This document shows positions 41,182-53,255 of a stretch of DNA of 64,000 nucleotides, piece by piece. Under the pieces are notes generated by a model. It saw only the letters and a list, made by a program, of their open reading frames with translations, did no database searches and had not been told where the DNA came from. The number at the start of each line of letters is the position of its first letter. Position 1 is the first letter of the stretch. The position numbers were made by a program, and so were the translations under genes. Source of the stretch: Coriaria nepalensis (taxonomy: Eukaryota; Streptophyta; Magnoliopsida; Cucurbitales; Coriariaceae); NCBI GenBank assembly GCA_027186245.1, contig CP114490.1:263001-327000 (forward strand), read 5' to 3'.

Positions 41182-43320
41182 ATGGTGAGCTCTTTTAATA
41201 TATTGTTCTTCATTTATTCTTGGTTGAATTTTGTTGAAGAAAAACTTAGTTTCATAAGCTGCTAATCATACAAAAGTACAAACAATGTTTTTTTAAGTAG
41301 GAAAAAGATTTTTTTTTTTAAAAAGGGTTTCATTACTGTATGATTCGATGATATCTAATGACTTGTTCTGTGGTGTATCATTAGGGAGAAGCTCCAGCTT
41401 TCTTTGATGACGATTTGGTGGAGGGGTTGGATTTAAAATCCAAAGGCCATGAAACAACTGCCGTTATTCGCAATAAAACAGTACGTGATATCTACTCTAC
41501 TTGGTGTCCTTTTCATGTTCACTGATCAGTGTTTTGTTAAGCAATTTTTGTCCTGTTATGGCAGTATTTAGTTGGGGGAAGCAACGATGAATCAAGATTA
41601 TCAATTGGAGTACGAGTTTTCAACCAATCAAGTGGCAGATGGTAAGCTTGCAGTCATAATTAGGCAGTGGATTCATCCATGGGTTGGTTTCTAATTTCAA
41701 TATTGAAATTTTCAGGGTGGATCCCATTGTACTCGGAACAAAACCGAATCCAGGTAAAGGCCATTCAGCAGTGGTCTTAAACAAAGATCGGATATTGATC
41801 CTCAAAGAAGGCTCTGCTCCAAAAGATTCCGTTTGGTTTCTTGAGGTTAGTGCTTGATCGTTTAAACCAAAATCCAGAGATCATTCATGCCAATTTGGTG
41901 ACACCCTTTTTCCCAAATGAAAACAAAAAATCGTATAATATTTTCTTGAATTTGTATAGGTGGACACACCATATGTTAGGGAGCAGAAACAGTCATTGGG
42001 GTTGGAAGAAGTTGTTGCTTGGAGTAAAGGTGTAAGGGGAAATGCAGAGAAGCCTGTTGTTATAAGTGGTCCATCTGGGGTAGGCAAGGGCACTCTTATA
42101 ACCATGCTTATGCAAGAATTTCCTTCCATGTTCGGATTTTCTGTAAGCCACACAACTCGTAATCCAAGAAATATGGAGAAAGATGGGGTCCACTACCATT
42201 TCACCGAGCGGAGTGTCATGGAGCAGGACATAAAACAGGGGAAGTTTCTAGAGTTTGCTTCTGTTCATGGAAATCTCTATGGAACTAGTGTTGAAGCTGT
42301 TGAAGTCGTATCTGACGCTGGAAAGGTAGTAACTAAGATTATTTGGGCCCTAACTAGTTGTATATTATTAGATTTTTGTGCTTAAACTGGATTTTATTCC
42401 CAATCTATCATTTGTGTAGAGATGCATACTTGATATTGATGTTCAAGGTGCGAGGTCGGTGAAGGCAAGTTCTCTAGAAGCTGTTTTCGTCTTTATATGT
42501 CCACCATCAGTAGAGGAGCTAGAGAGACGCCTTCGTGCTAGGTGAGTTGTTAGATATACTATTTCTCTTGTTGGTAAATTTCCCTGTCCTGTCTTTTTTT
42601 TTTTTTTCCTTTTCCGGATTGAAAAAATGTACTAAAAACAGGGGAACGGAAACAGAGGAGCAGGTTCTGAAAAGGCTTCAAAATGCTAAGGCAGAGATTG
42701 ATCAGGGGAAATCGTCTAGCATCTTTGATCATGTCTTGTATAATGATAATCTTGAAGAGTGTCATCAAAGTCTTAAGGTAAAAAATATATATATATATTG
42801 TAAAAACCTCATCTCAATTGCAATGGAGCTGTAATTTTATTGTTTTACCGAAATTCGTAAGTTAACAATGTGGATCTTTTGTTTTGATGTAGAACCTCCT
42901 GGGACTTGATGGGTTTATCACTGCTACCTTGAAATCAAGTAAGAACTTTCTTTCATATAGATATATTCCATTTATTGTATTGTTCCTTAATATTTTACAG
43001 CTAAAACCTAATCCTGTTTTAATTAATTATATTCAGCACCCGCACCCAAATCAGTTGATTTTACAATGATCCATTCCGTATCGAAGGTAGATAGCAAAAT
43101 CACCGTAAACTGTGTAAATTCGGACCTAGAAAAGGAATCAAGGAACCTGTAAGTTTGGTTTTAGTCATTCTGTTTGTTTTACTTAATTGAAGAAGGAAAG
43201 GGGGGGAAAAATGATTAGATCTTTATTTTTCTTTCTTTCTTAAAATGTAGGATCGTGTTGGATTTATCTACACTGAAAGGAGGAGCACCCGGTCGGACAA
43301 GAGGGTTTGAATTTGATTGA
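41182..43320 (+). CDS. GK-2: Guanylate kinase (GK-1/GK-2 type), 10 coding exons, 385 aa
   Basis: Phosphorylates GMP/dGMP to GDP/dGDP with ATP, in the cytosol in this plant branch. Coding exons: 41182-41184 (only the ATG), 41385-41480, 41565-41641, 41716-41845, 41960-42325, 42420-42541, 42642-42777, 42893-42938, 43037-43148 and 43251-43320. The start codon ends exactly at a donor (ATG|GTGAGC), and exon 2 opens with [11 protein letters not shown], which matches the remembered start MGEAPAF of Arabidopsis GK-2. Residues 1-100 form the Kelch-like N-terminal extension typical of plant GK-1/GK-2. The guanylate kinase core begins near 134 with the P-loop [10 protein letters not shown] (138-147), then [34 protein letters not shown] and [13 protein letters not shown]. 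It ends with [13 protein letters not shown]. All frames are intact. Confidence 0.93.
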
Positions 43321-45949
43321 TCAGCTGAACTAGGAAAGATCTAATCATCAGCTTACATGCTAACATGGTTTCCCCCATTTTAAAAGTTTTCAACATTTAT
43401 CATTATTTACACTTATTACTTTAATTGACATTGATATATGATGGAGCATGATTCCCTTGTAGCCTCAAGATTTGACCATTTTGAGGTTTTAGTGTTGAAT
43501 TTATACAAAACTCACTCTGTTGATTCTTTGGAACCTTCCTTTATGTTGCGATCTTATAGAAGATACTATCACCTTGAGCACCAAAAGAAGGATAGAAGAA
43601 GGATTCAGGTTCTCTAGGCACCAAAAATCCAGTTGAATTTCAGAATATTTTGTTCCACTTGCCGAAGGAAGGATACGAAGAGAAGAATTTAAGTATAAAT
43701 ATAAGGGGTTGCTCTATTATATAGGAATAAAGTGTTTTGATGATGGGAATGGGGGATGATTGCTACGATTTTTTTTTTAGTAGAATGAGAATGAACAAGA
43801 ATAAATTTATTAATTTTTTGTTAAAGGGAATGATTCATTTGAAAGATGTGTTTAAAAGAAATAGTTTATTTTTTTATTTTAGGATTCTCAAAATAATTTT
43901 TTTATTTAATTATAATCGAATTAAATAAAATAAATCATTTTATCTTGATTATATATTTTTTTAAAGAATCGAATGATTCCCCCAACAGTTGAGATTTAAA
44001 TATTTATATTTTCTCGGTACGAAAAAAAAAATATGAGAATAGTAATTATCACGTCATAAATAAACTAGTAATGTTATTCTTAGTCTATAAAAATAAAAAT
44101 ATGATTGATTTTTTTGTCTATAAAAATATAAACATATTTTTATTCTTAAAGGTTTAGAATTTAGTTTGAATCGACGGAGTTCTTGATCTACAAGGATAAA
44201 ATTGGGTTTGAAACTTGGCTTGGACCAAAAAATAAAAAAGAAAAATGTTTTTGTTTTTCATAATCGATAATTCAGTCTATATTAGAAAGTCAAACAAAAA
44301 CTTCTATTTAAATGTGAGATTTATGAGATGTCCATCTGATACTACATATCGGTCTATCATCATATGTCCATCTATGGTTTTAAACTGATATTTCATATAT
44401 CGGGAATTCATATATAAATATTGGTCTGGATCGAGAACTCAATTTTGACCGAAAACTCAATCTAAGCGTCATATTATGAGAAAACGAGAAATATTAATTG
44501 TAATTCGATTTATATTTTTATTATTATTTTTAGTACATTATATATATTTTAATTATTAAATTTATAAAAAATATCAAAATTTACATATAAAAATAAATAT
44601 ATAAAAAATAGAGAAAGATTGAATCGGCTCTTCGGTGGTGACCTAATCTAGTCTAATCTAGTCAAGTGGCTTTTTGAAGTTGTTTTGATTCTGACTCCTC
44701 TTTTGCCTCTCCTTCCCACTTTCTTTGCTTTCTTTATATTCGTTTATCTGTTTAAATGTCGGCATGTCTTACTTATATAGTATATATATACATATATATT
44801 CATATTGAAGAGATATAAAAGTAAATAATCCATACTTTGAGTGGTTAGGATTAAGTGTATACTGTCCATATGGTAAGTCTTATTTTGCTTCTTTCTTATA
44901 ACTAGTACACTTTTTAATGCAAGTGGTTTTGTCAAATTTAAAGGGAGACGAGGACAACAATGAATGTGGAAGCTACTAAAATTATAATATGAAGGAGTTT
45001 TTGTGTCTTGAAGGCCAAGTGAAAGAGGGGACAGGAACTTGGTTTTCTGGGACCAAAACACAAAACACAACACGGAACACAAAACAGAAGGATAGTTGTC
45101 ATGTTCCAGAAGGGGTAAGCAAGTGGGAAGCCCCATTAACACATACATGCTTTCCCCTTGCGGCTTTCAAGTGTCAAAACCTCTGTGTGTTGTCTCTACC
45201 TCTTCACTCTGTCACGCACTCACTCACTCTCTCTCTCACATGCAATCTTGAGAAAGCCCATCCTGTGCATGGGCCATTTCCAGATTGGCTTTCTTCTTCA
45301 TCTTCTCTGCAAGTTTGCAACTCTCTGTACTAGTGAGCCCAAGTGGGTCTCAATCTCAATGAAACTAACCCCATATAAGGCCCAATATGCAATCTTTCAA
45401 CACTTTATTATTATTATTTTAATGGAAGATTTATTTAGTCATATTATGCCTCTTTTTTCTCCTTTTTTTTTTTTTGGTTTGTTGGGTGAGGTAGGCGCAT
45501 GATGGGTGGCTCAATGCAGGTCACACAAATGGGCCAAAACCAGAAGACTCTAGAGAGCATTAGAGTGTAATTCTGGTTCATGTTGGGTCTTGGTAATAAT
45601 TTAGCGTGGGCCAACCTAGGACATAATTCAATTCATCGAGAGCGTAGTAGTTAGATTAGATAAGTGGGCCTCAAAGGACCCAACTTGTTCCTCACAGGAT
45701 TATAGCCTTCCAATCTTTCAGGACCATGACAAGTGTTGTTTACACAGTGAGAGGGCCCATTTGATGAGAAGACAATTCAGCAATCACATTTCAAGTCATA
45801 TTCCAACCAAGAATAAGGTGCAGATAAGAAAATCCATTTTATCATATATCCTCCCACCAAACAGCTTCTTATGGGAACTGTGAATGGACATGTCAACATG
45901 AAACTTATGCTTTGCCTTTCTTTCTCCCACGTCCACAAACAACTACTTC

Positions 45950-45954
<5 letters not shown>

Positions 45955-45993
<39 letters not shown>
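45955..45993. repeat. (GA)n microsatellite
   Basis: About 19 uninterrupted GA units in intergenic sequence. Confidence 0.95.
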
Positions 45994-45995
<2 letters not shown>

Positions 45996-46582
45996 CGTTC
46001 AACTGTAAAAAACGTCCGAATCCCAACGGCAAGAAAGGACATACGTAGTTCTAGTTAAGCAGCTATTTGTATAGTTTGACAACTCCTGGGAAGCATGATA
46101 TATATGTTAGTAAGATGAGAGTTTTGACAACCTGCATCAAATACAAATTATACCTAAGTGATCATTTTTCGGAAAGTAATTTGTTTTTATTTTTTTTATT
46201 ATTTTAATTTCATAATTAATATTATTTCATAATTATATTTTACTTAGCATATATACACTGCAACGTGGCAGGCAAGGTACAAATATCTTTTTCTTTCTCT
46301 TTTTTTGTTCGTTTAATTAATTATATCTCTAAACCAAGTTTTACTTTAATTATTATTATTATTACTTTCTTTGTTCGAACGCATAATAAATTATTAGTTG
46401 GAATTAATTACTTATAAGATCCAAGTCCAAACGTTTGACATGGTTTTTCTGTCCGAAGCACGTGGGTGTGTGCACGAGTGCTCCTCCTCGTCATGATACG
46501 GATAAGATTAAGACAAACTCGAAAGTAATTAAATTTAGTGAATGGGATGGATAATCCCACTTTTATCCATAACCTTCCTATA

Positions 46583-46584
<2 letters not shown>

Positions 46585-46618
<34 letters not shown>
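46585..46618. repeat. Poly(T) run of about 34
   Basis: Uninterrupted T tract upstream of the CCCH gene leader. On the other strand it would be a poly(A) tail, but no retroposed gene is recognisable beside it. Confidence 0.85.
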
Positions 46619-46980
46619 CAAAATTTCGTTATTTATTTTATTTTCGTCTATTTTTAATACAATAATGTTTATATTTGTGATTTTGATTTTTGAAGTTATA
46701 TTGACTAGACTCTAGAGCCTGATGATGTAGGTTCTGGTACGATGTGGTCTTGGCATTATTTGATTGGCCCATCCTTACCTCAATCCAGTTAGATTGGAAT
46801 TACGTGTACCACAATTCTGACGTGGCGATACATTACTGGGTCGCGGCATAAGCTACGTCAAATGTCGGAATATACTCGTATGTCAAAAAATCACTCACTC
46901 ACTGTTGAAATGACAAAATTGCCCTATATTTTGGATGAGCGATTTTATCTAACCATAAATAAACAAATAAAAAAGATATA

Positions 46981-47993
46981 TAAATATTATAGAGTTTAGA
47001 CAAAGTAGAACATTGGAATTGGAGATGGAAGAAGGAGCTAAAGCTTCTTCTCTGCTGCGCAAGACTTTCTCGCGGTATTTTTTCTCGGTCGCCAAACAGC
47101 TCCGCTGAAGCGCCAGATCGATCTGCTTCGCTAATATAGTCGGAATGGTGCTCTCTCGACGGTCTCTCAGGTGGAAAAATTCGTAAGATTCGGTTCGACA
47201 AGAACTCTAATTTCCTTAGCTCAGTTGATTGCGCCTTTTAAGGTTTTTGTGTTCACTGTTTGTGTTATCGATCATGAATGTTGCTCCCTCTGAAACAAAA
47301 AGAAAAGTGTTTTGATCACTTGAAAGAAGATTTACTTGCTTTCTCTTTCTTGGCGTTCTTTTGGAATTGGTCGTTGAAAATGGGATAAGTGTTCCATGGT
47401 TTAGGGATTGTGCGAGTCCGATTGGAATCTTTAAGCTGTTCTGTTCTTCGCTTCATCTGTATTCTCTCTCTTTTTTTTTTTTTTTTTTTCTCATTTCAAC
47501 TAAAGTGTTTATTTATTTTTATTTTTTTGAAGGATGATAAATATATTAGAATCTTGAAATTTTATTTTCTACCCCCGAATTTTTCTTAGATTATTCAACA
47601 AAGATATCACCTTTGCGTGATTGCTTTCTATATAAAAAGTCCCCTGAAATTACTGGAATAAAATTTTTGTTTTTTCATGCTTTTTTATGTTTTTATTTAT
47701 TTTACTCTTACATTTTTATTTTTGGTTTGCTCTCTAAAATCGACCAAAAAAAAAAATATATATCAGATTACGCTAGACTCTTGTACATGATTATGCAATC
47801 TCCGCTTCTCATCTGTCATAAGCAGGAAAAGAACTGAGATTTGGTTTTAATCTTCTTTTTTTTTTTTCCGTACAGATTTGTTTCTGTCAAATGAAGAAAG
47901 CATGTGTTGTGAGTTGCATTGGTTAAAAGCCCATATCATCTGGGTCACCACTCCCTGTTTCTTCATACAAAACTCAGATTCACTCACAAAGCT
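46981..47993 (+). promoter_or_regulatory. Leader region of the CCCH gene with upstream ORF
   Basis: Leader-like sequence near 46990-47170 ends in CTCTCAG|GTGGAA, a possible donor region. Just before the gene, an upstream ORF of 31 codons starts at 47902 ([10 protein letters not shown]...) and stops at TGA 47995-47997. It overlaps the main start codon (47994-47996) as ATGA. This layout could allow translation coupling or reinitiation. Confidence 0.5.
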
Positions 47994-50084
47994 ATGAAAG
48001 ACTTGACTACTGAAACTGATGATTCATTCTTCAGTTTACTCGAACTTGCTGCTAATAACGACATCGAGGGATTCAAAAGATTGAATGGCCGCAATCCTTC
48101 TGGTATTGATGAGATTGGTCTTTGGTATGGCCGTAAGAAAGGCTCAAAGCAGATGGTTTATGAGTATAGAGCACCATTAATGGTCGCTTCTACTTATGGC
48201 AGTATTGATGTTATGAAGCTGATACTTTCTCAAACCGGTGTTGATATAAATCGTAGAGTTGGTCTTGACAAATGCACTGCCCTTCACTGTGCTGCTTCTG
48301 GTGGGGCCGCGAATGCAGTTGAGGTCGTGAAACTGCTTTTAGAATCCGGTGCTGATCCAAGTTTAGTGGATGCTAATGGTCACTTTCCTGTTGACAACAT
48401 TGTTGTTCATCCAAGATTTAAAGATGTCAAATTGACCCTAGTAGAACTCCTAGCAATAGATTGTCCTGTTAACGAGAAAATCCCGGGTTTTTCTTATTCT
48501 CCTCCTACACCATCTTCTCCTGATGCTTTGGATTTGGTTTATTCACCAACAGGATCCAAATTCAATGATTTCCCCATCTATTCTTCATCAGAGAAGAAGG
48601 AATACCCTCTTGATCCATCTCTACCTGATATTAGGAACAACATATACTCAACCGATGAATTTAGAATGTATTCATTCAAGGTGAGACCTTGTTCTAGGGC
48701 CTATTCCCATGATTGGACTGAATGCCCATTTGTCCATCCTGGTGAAAATGCACGGAGAAGGGATCCAAGGAAGTCCCATTACAGCTGTTTTCCTTGTCCA
48801 GATTTCCGGAGAGGTACTTGTAGGCGAGGAGATATGTGTGAATATGCCCATGGAGTTTTTGAATCTTGGCTACACCCGGCTCAGTACAGAACCCGTCTTT
48901 GCAAGGACGGCACTAGTTGTTTTAGGAGGGTCTGCTTTTTCGCCCATACTCCAGAGGAGCTACGCCCTTTATATACCTCTACTGGATCTGTTGTAGTTTC
49001 TCCTCGTTCAGGTTCTTCTGGAACAGCTACTAAGGATTATGCAGCTGCTATGAACCATCTCTTACCCAATTCTCCATCTTCATTCACTCCTCGCATGTCT
49101 CAGTCTGCAAATAATGGCATGTCACAACACTCTCCAATAGCTTGGCCCCAACAGAATAATGTTCCTTCTTTGCATCTTCCTGGAAGCACGCTTCAGTGGA
49201 GCCGTTTAAGATCTTCCCTAAATGCGAGAGACATTCCGTTTGAAGATTTTGATTTGCTAAGGGATTTTGATGCTAAACAGCAGCAGCTTCTAAATGAATT
49301 CTCATGTCTGTCTTGTCCTTTGCTTTCTAATTCTTTGAACCGTTCTGGCCGGTTAAAAACCATGACCCCTTCAAATGATCTCTTTTCTAGGGAGAAGAAC
49401 AGTGAGAGTTCTTCTCCTCGATACTCTGATCAGGCATTGGTTTCTGCTGTGTTCTCTCCAACCCATAAATCAGCCGTTCTTAATCAATTTCAGCAGCAAC
49501 AAAGTATACTGTCTCCAATCAACACAAATTTCTCTTCAAAAAATGTTGACCACCATCTATTACAGGCTTCTTTGGGGATTCAATCACCAGGAAGGATGTC
49601 TCCAAGAAATGGAGAACCTATTTCACCCAACAGTTCTAGGATGTCCATGCTAGCTCAGAGGGAAAAGCTTCAACAATTTCGGAGCCTTAGTTCGAGGGAG
49701 CTTGGTGGCACGTCTTCTTCTATAGTTGGATCTCCTATACATGATTCTTGGTCTAAATGTGGTTCTTCGAACAGAAATTCGGATTGGGCTGTTAACTCAT
49801 TAGATGGCTTGGGCAGGCTACGTAGATCTTCTTCATTTGAGCTTGGGAACAATGGAGAAGAGCCCGATTTATCATGGGTTCAGTCACTTTTTAAAGAATT
49901 ACCAAGCGAGATGAAAGAAAAGGTGGCTCCACCACCCATCTCGGTCAATCCAAGTACCATTTCTTCCGGGGAGTGTTTAGATGTGAAATCCCAAATGGAA
50001 TCTAGTGATCATGCCATGTTAGGAGCATGGCTTGAGCAAATGCAGCTTGATCAGTTTGTAGCTCAGCACAATTTAGACCACTAG
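47994..50084 (+). CDS. Ankyrin plus CCCH tandem zinc-finger protein, OXS2/C3H30-like (696 aa, no intron in the coding region)
   Basis: Arginine-rich tandem CCCH protein (RR-TZF type). Relatives bind RNA or DNA and act in stress and flowering responses, moving between cytoplasm and nucleus under stress. The first in-frame ATG is 47994 ([10 protein letters not shown]); upstream in-frame codons lack ATG. Two ankyrin-like repeats (about 45-130: [40 protein letters not shown]) are followed by the RR-TZF region (about 205-325). That region contains [54 protein letters not shown] and a C-terminal zinc-binding motif ending CFFAH. The tail is Ser/Gln-rich with the family blocks [11 protein letters not shown] and [14 protein letters not shown]. 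It ends in an amphipathic [16 protein letters not shown], a possible nuclear export signal. Closest remembered proteins are Arabidopsis OXS2 (At2g41900) and C3H47. Confidence 0.93.
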   Translation: MKDLTTETDDSFFSLLELAANNDIEGFKRLNGRNPSGIDEIGLWYGRKKGSKQMVYEYRAPLMVASTYGSIDVMKLILSQTGVDINRRVGLDKCTALHCAASGGAANAVEVVKLLLESGADPSLVDANGHFPVDNIVVHPRFKDVKLTLVELLAIDCPVNEKIPGFSYSPPTPSSPDALDLVYSPTGSKFNDFPIYSSSEKKEYPLDPSLPDIRNNIYSTDEFRMYSFKVRPCSRAYSHDWTECPFVHPGENARRRDPRKSHYSCFPCPDFRRGTCRRGDMCEYAHGVFESWLHPAQYRTRLCKDGTSCFRRVCFFAHTPEELRPLYTSTGSVVVSPRSGSSGTATKDYAAAMNHLLPNSPSSFTPRMSQSANNGMSQHSPIAWPQQNNVPSLHLPGSTLQWSRLRSSLNARDIPFEDFDLLRDFDAKQQQLLNEFSCLSCPLLSNSLNRSGRLKTMTPSNDLFSREKNSESSSPRYSDQALVSAVFSPTHKSAVLNQFQQQQSILSPINTNFSSKNVDHHLLQASLGIQSPGRMSPRNGEPISPNSSRMSMLAQREKLQQFRSLSSRELGGTSSSIVGSPIHDSWSKCGSSNRNSDWAVNSLDGLGRLRRSSSFELGNNGEEPDLSWVQSLFKELPSEMKEKVAPPPISVNPSTISSGECLDVKSQMESSDHAMLGAWLEQMQLDQFVAQHNLDH

Positions 50085-50502
50085 ATTTTAGTGGTGGGTC
50101 CAGTGCTCGGCACCAGGCCTGGCAGTACTTTTTGGGGCTTCATATGTTTTCAAATTTAGGGTCATTGGAATGAACACATACTATGTTAATCGCCCTGCAT
50201 TGTTTTTCAATCTCACATTGGGAGAAACATGTTAGTAACTTCAGGTTTGAACCTTTTGGTTCGGCTTTGGGGATTGGGAAGGAGATTTCAAAAACCTATC
50301 TGGTTTCCATGTTTAGTTTTACTGTAATGTAATTTTCATCATGGTAAAACATGGGATGGCAGTAAGAAACATGGCATGAAATAAATAAGCCATTGACATT
50401 GTTTATAGAGTGCTAAAATGGCCAAAGAATAAACAACATTGCCTCTATAATATTCCTTTCATCTAACAAAAAACCATTAAAAAATTGAACTTACATTTCT
50501 GA
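50085..50502. other. Convergent 3' flanks of CCCH and MEF1-like genes
   Basis: 3' UTR of the CCCH gene (+) runs towards the MEF1-like stop at 50503 (-). Only about 420 bases separate the two stop codons; no other feature seen. Confidence 0.6.
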
Positions 50503-52308
50503 TCACCAATAATCTCCGCAAGAGCACTTCCCATCTTCAAACCGATGAAACCGGTTATAATCCCTCACGATTATCACCCTTCCGGAACACTTGGACATAA
50601 ACTTAATAGCCGTATGACAATCACCACAGACCCTCAGGTTCTTCATAACCCTAATCACCCTTTCTGGCGGGAAAATAATCATTGCAAAAGCAATAGCTAA
50701 TCTTTCACTATGAAACTTAATCGATCGATTCTTCTCTTCGCCATCTACTTCTCTAAGCACAAAACTTGTATCCGGAACATAACCCTCTTTCTCCATCTCC
50801 CTCTCTAACTCTTCCAACTTCTTATAAATCTCTTCCCTCAATAAATGGCTAGTATCCCCTGATGTAAATGTATGAATCCTATTCTCCTCTTCAATCCAGC
50901 TCAAACCCGTCTCCTTCTTCACCCCTCTGTCCCTTAGTAATTTCCGGGCCTTGGCTGCTTCTTCATATCTTCCAGCCGAAGCATATGCATTGGATAATAA
51001 AACTTGCAATCCAGAGTGAACACTTCCTAATTCCATAACTTTATCAGCTACAAATGATGCTAATTCTGTATTTCCATGGATTCTACATCCGGTCAGTAAA
51101 GCGCTATAAACAGATTCTGTTGGTTGCATTGGCATTTCCTTGATGATTGAAACCGCCTCTTGTAGTTTTCCAGCTCGGCCAAGAAGGTCCACTAGAGAAG
51201 CATAATGCTGGGCCATGGGCTCAATTCCATACTTCCTCATTTGTTGAAAGTAATACCGGCCCTTTTCGACTAAACCTGCATGGCTACAAGCGTAAAGCAT
51301 GCATAGAAAAGTTATGAAATTTGGTCTCATTCCGGAAAGTTCCAATTGTTTGAACAGGTTGAATGTGTTGTCAGTATGAGCATGTTGGGCACAAGCTATA
51401 AGCATTGAATTCCACATTCCGAGATTTTTTACGGCTATTTCATCGAATACAATATAAGCTTCTTCTATCACTCCACATTTGGAATATAAGGAAATCAAAG
51501 AGCTACCCACAAAACTTGAAGAATCAAAGCTTGTTTTGAAACAGAGTCCATGGATTTGCTTACCCAGTTCAAGAAGTGTCGCAGTTCCACAAACCCGAAT
51601 CACACTTGAAAAAGTGAAGTCATTTACGTCCAAATTCTCAAGCAATGCTTGCTTGAACAGCCTCAAAGCTTCCTCGTCTTCACCAATCTGAACATAACCA
51701 TATATCATCCCACTCCAAGAAACCACATTTCTTTCAGGCATCTCATCGAACACATGCCGTGCATCTACAATTTTACCACATTTTGCATACATATCAACCA
51801 TTGAACTACACACAAACACATCAAATTCATACCCAGTTTTCACCACAAGGCAATGCAATGATTGACCAATATCATATCTAGACAGAATGGCAGAAGACTT
51901 AGTTGCACTTGGGTATATATGATCATCAGGACGGACCCCATTTTCAAGCATTCGCCGAAAGAACTCAAGCGCGAGTAAAGGGAGCTCATTTTGCGCAAAA
52001 GAGGAGATAACAGAGCTCCAAGTGGTGGAAGACTTATGCGGGGCTTCGTCAAAAACCTGGCTTGCGAAGAAGGGATGCTGTAATTTTGAGTAGAAGTTGA
52101 TAAGATGGTGGTATATGAGAGGGATGGATTGTAACCCAGATTTGAGAACGTGGGCATGGAGTTGAAGACCTTTAGTAAGTGATCTTGAGCGAGTAAGAGG
52201 GAGTAGAAGGTCACAGATTTTCCTGTACTTTTGTTCGAAGCTAAATTGGTTAAGAGACTGAGTTGAAGAAGATGATGGGAATTGCATTACAGGTTCTGTT
52301 TTGCTCAT
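50503..52308 (-). CDS. MEF1: PPR-DYW RNA editing factor, MEF1-like (601 aa, intronless)
   Basis: Mitochondrial C-to-U RNA editing factor of the PLS-DYW class. In Arabidopsis MEF1 (At5g52630) edits sites in rps4, nad7 and nad2 transcripts. It is a single open frame from ATG at 52308, with a Ser-rich N-terminus likely for organelle targeting. PLS repeats run from about 45 to 400 (for example GLQLHAHVLKSGL, NVVSWSGMIYGYVQIGEDEEAL, NFITFLCMLYACSHAGL). The E/E+ region follows (TGLSWIEEENRIHTFTSGD), then a full DYW deaminase domain with HSERLA (HxE), CGDCH (CxxC) and the terminal CSCGDYW. Length and sequence agree closely with what I remember of MEF1 (588 aa). It lies head to head with the ARM-repeat relic, whose missing 5' end would lie on this side. 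Confidence 0.93.
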   Translation of the reverse strand: MSKTEPVMQFPSSSSTQSLNQFSFEQKYRKICDLLLPLTRSRSLTKGLQLHAHVLKSGLQSIPLIYHHLINFYSKLQHPFFASQVFDEAPHKSSTTWSSVISSFAQNELPLLALEFFRRMLENGVRPDDHIYPSATKSSAILSRYDIGQSLHCLVVKTGYEFDVFVCSSMVDMYAKCGKIVDARHVFDEMPERNVVSWSGMIYGYVQIGEDEEALRLFKQALLENLDVNDFTFSSVIRVCGTATLLELGKQIHGLCFKTSFDSSSFVGSSLISLYSKCGVIEEAYIVFDEIAVKNLGMWNSMLIACAQHAHTDNTFNLFKQLELSGMRPNFITFLCMLYACSHAGLVEKGRYYFQQMRKYGIEPMAQHYASLVDLLGRAGKLQEAVSIIKEMPMQPTESVYSALLTGCRIHGNTELASFVADKVMELGSVHSGLQVLLSNAYASAGRYEEAAKARKLLRDRGVKKETGLSWIEEENRIHTFTSGDTSHLLREEIYKKLEELEREMEKEGYVPDTSFVLREVDGEEKNRSIKFHSERLAIAFAMIIFPPERVIRVMKNLRVCGDCHTAIKFMSKCSGRVIIVRDYNRFHRFEDGKCSCGDYW

Positions 52309-53183
52309 CTGCGAGGGCAGTTTCTATAATGGTTTTTTTCGTAACATAAGAACCTATTTGTGGGGTGATGCCATACGGCGTGGTTTTGTTGTAGAAAATA
52401 AAAGAGGCAGAGAAAAGTAGAGAAATTTTTGTCTGGAAATTTTCTTTTCGCTCCAAAAATGGGAGGAGGAGAAGGAAGAGAGCTGATATGGAAATCGGAA
52501 TCAGCTGCGGCTAATATCTGCCAGTGATGCCCTTGTTGGGGTGCTTAAACAGCGTAACTGTAATGTTGACGTAATCTATATGCTTCTTGATTGTATCAGG
52601 TATCTTGCTTTTTCTCTCCCTGTTGATCCCCCATCCCCCTTTTTCACCAAAACAAACAACAGAGAATTATATATGGATACACATATATACATATATATAT
52701 GTGTGTGTGTGTATACTACAAGTTGGTGTTTTTATCTGCTAATTCTCTCTCCCCCTCCCTTTCGCTCTTATATTTATGCAGTAATCGTAGCCAAAGCGGC
52801 CTTCCTAAAGTTTCTGGCAATATAGAGGAAGGTTGTTCTTTTATTAAATTATTGAGTCAATTATCACTGTTATAATATCTCTTTCGCATTATGCTTATTT
52901 GGACATTAGCAGGATCAGAGTTGCAAGGCGACCGAGTTCTCAAGCTGATCCCAGAGTGGTCTCAAATTGTAAGATAATAAAGCTAATGTGATTTTCCCCT
53001 TCTGTGTTTCTTAGTAGTTTAACATATATTACTCTGGTGAAGTATCTCCCTATGTACGGTTGTTCAACATGTGTGCTAGATGCTTGGTTTTCTTTTCTCT
53101 CTCTTTTTCTTAATAGCAGTAGAACTATCTGTATTTATCTGGGTGTTTTTTCTTATTTATTGTAAAAGCAAGAACTCAAAATT

Positions 53184-53255
53184 CTCCCCAAGTAGGATTT
53201 GAACCAACAACTAGTCAATTAACAGCTGACTGCTCTACCGCCGAGCTACTGAGGA
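53184..53255 (-). tRNA. trnN-GUU: Plastid-like tRNA-Asn (GUU) sequence in nuclear DNA
   Basis: Read on the minus strand, 72 bases fold as a tRNA. The acceptor strand starts TCCTCAG and ends TTGGGGA plus discriminator G. The D-arm is GCTC/GAGC, the anticodon stem GTCAG/TTGAC with loop CTGTTAA (anticodon GUU), and the T-arm GTTGG-TTCAAAT-CCTAC. It matches the plastid trnN-GUU I remember in most positions and is unlike nuclear tRNA-Asn. The T-stem has one T-T mismatch where the plastid gene has a pair, and the loop TTCGAAT has become TTCAAAT, so it is probably non-functional or diverging. It sits inside the ARM-repeat pseudogene. Flanks do not look plastid to me, so the insert is short. A mitochondrial plastid-derived copy as the direct source is possible. 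Confidence 0.8.

Larger units (their letters stand above)
43321..46980. other. Intergenic region, guanylate kinase to CCCH gene
   Basis: AT-rich, with the GK 3' UTR at the start. Short open frames (43737-43928, 44744-45148 minus, 44989-45333, 45158-45502) have no domain, no family resemblance and poor codon structure. Contains a (GA)n run and a long poly(T). I can support no gene here. Confidence 0.5.

Noticed and set aside
44744..45502. Three overlapping ORFs of 114-134 codons
   Set aside because: Biased AT/CT-rich composition, no domain, different strands; nothing supports translation.
47919..47993. Longer N-terminus for the CCCH protein ([11 protein letters not shown]...)
   Set aside because: The extended frame has no ATG; the first in-frame ATG is 47994.
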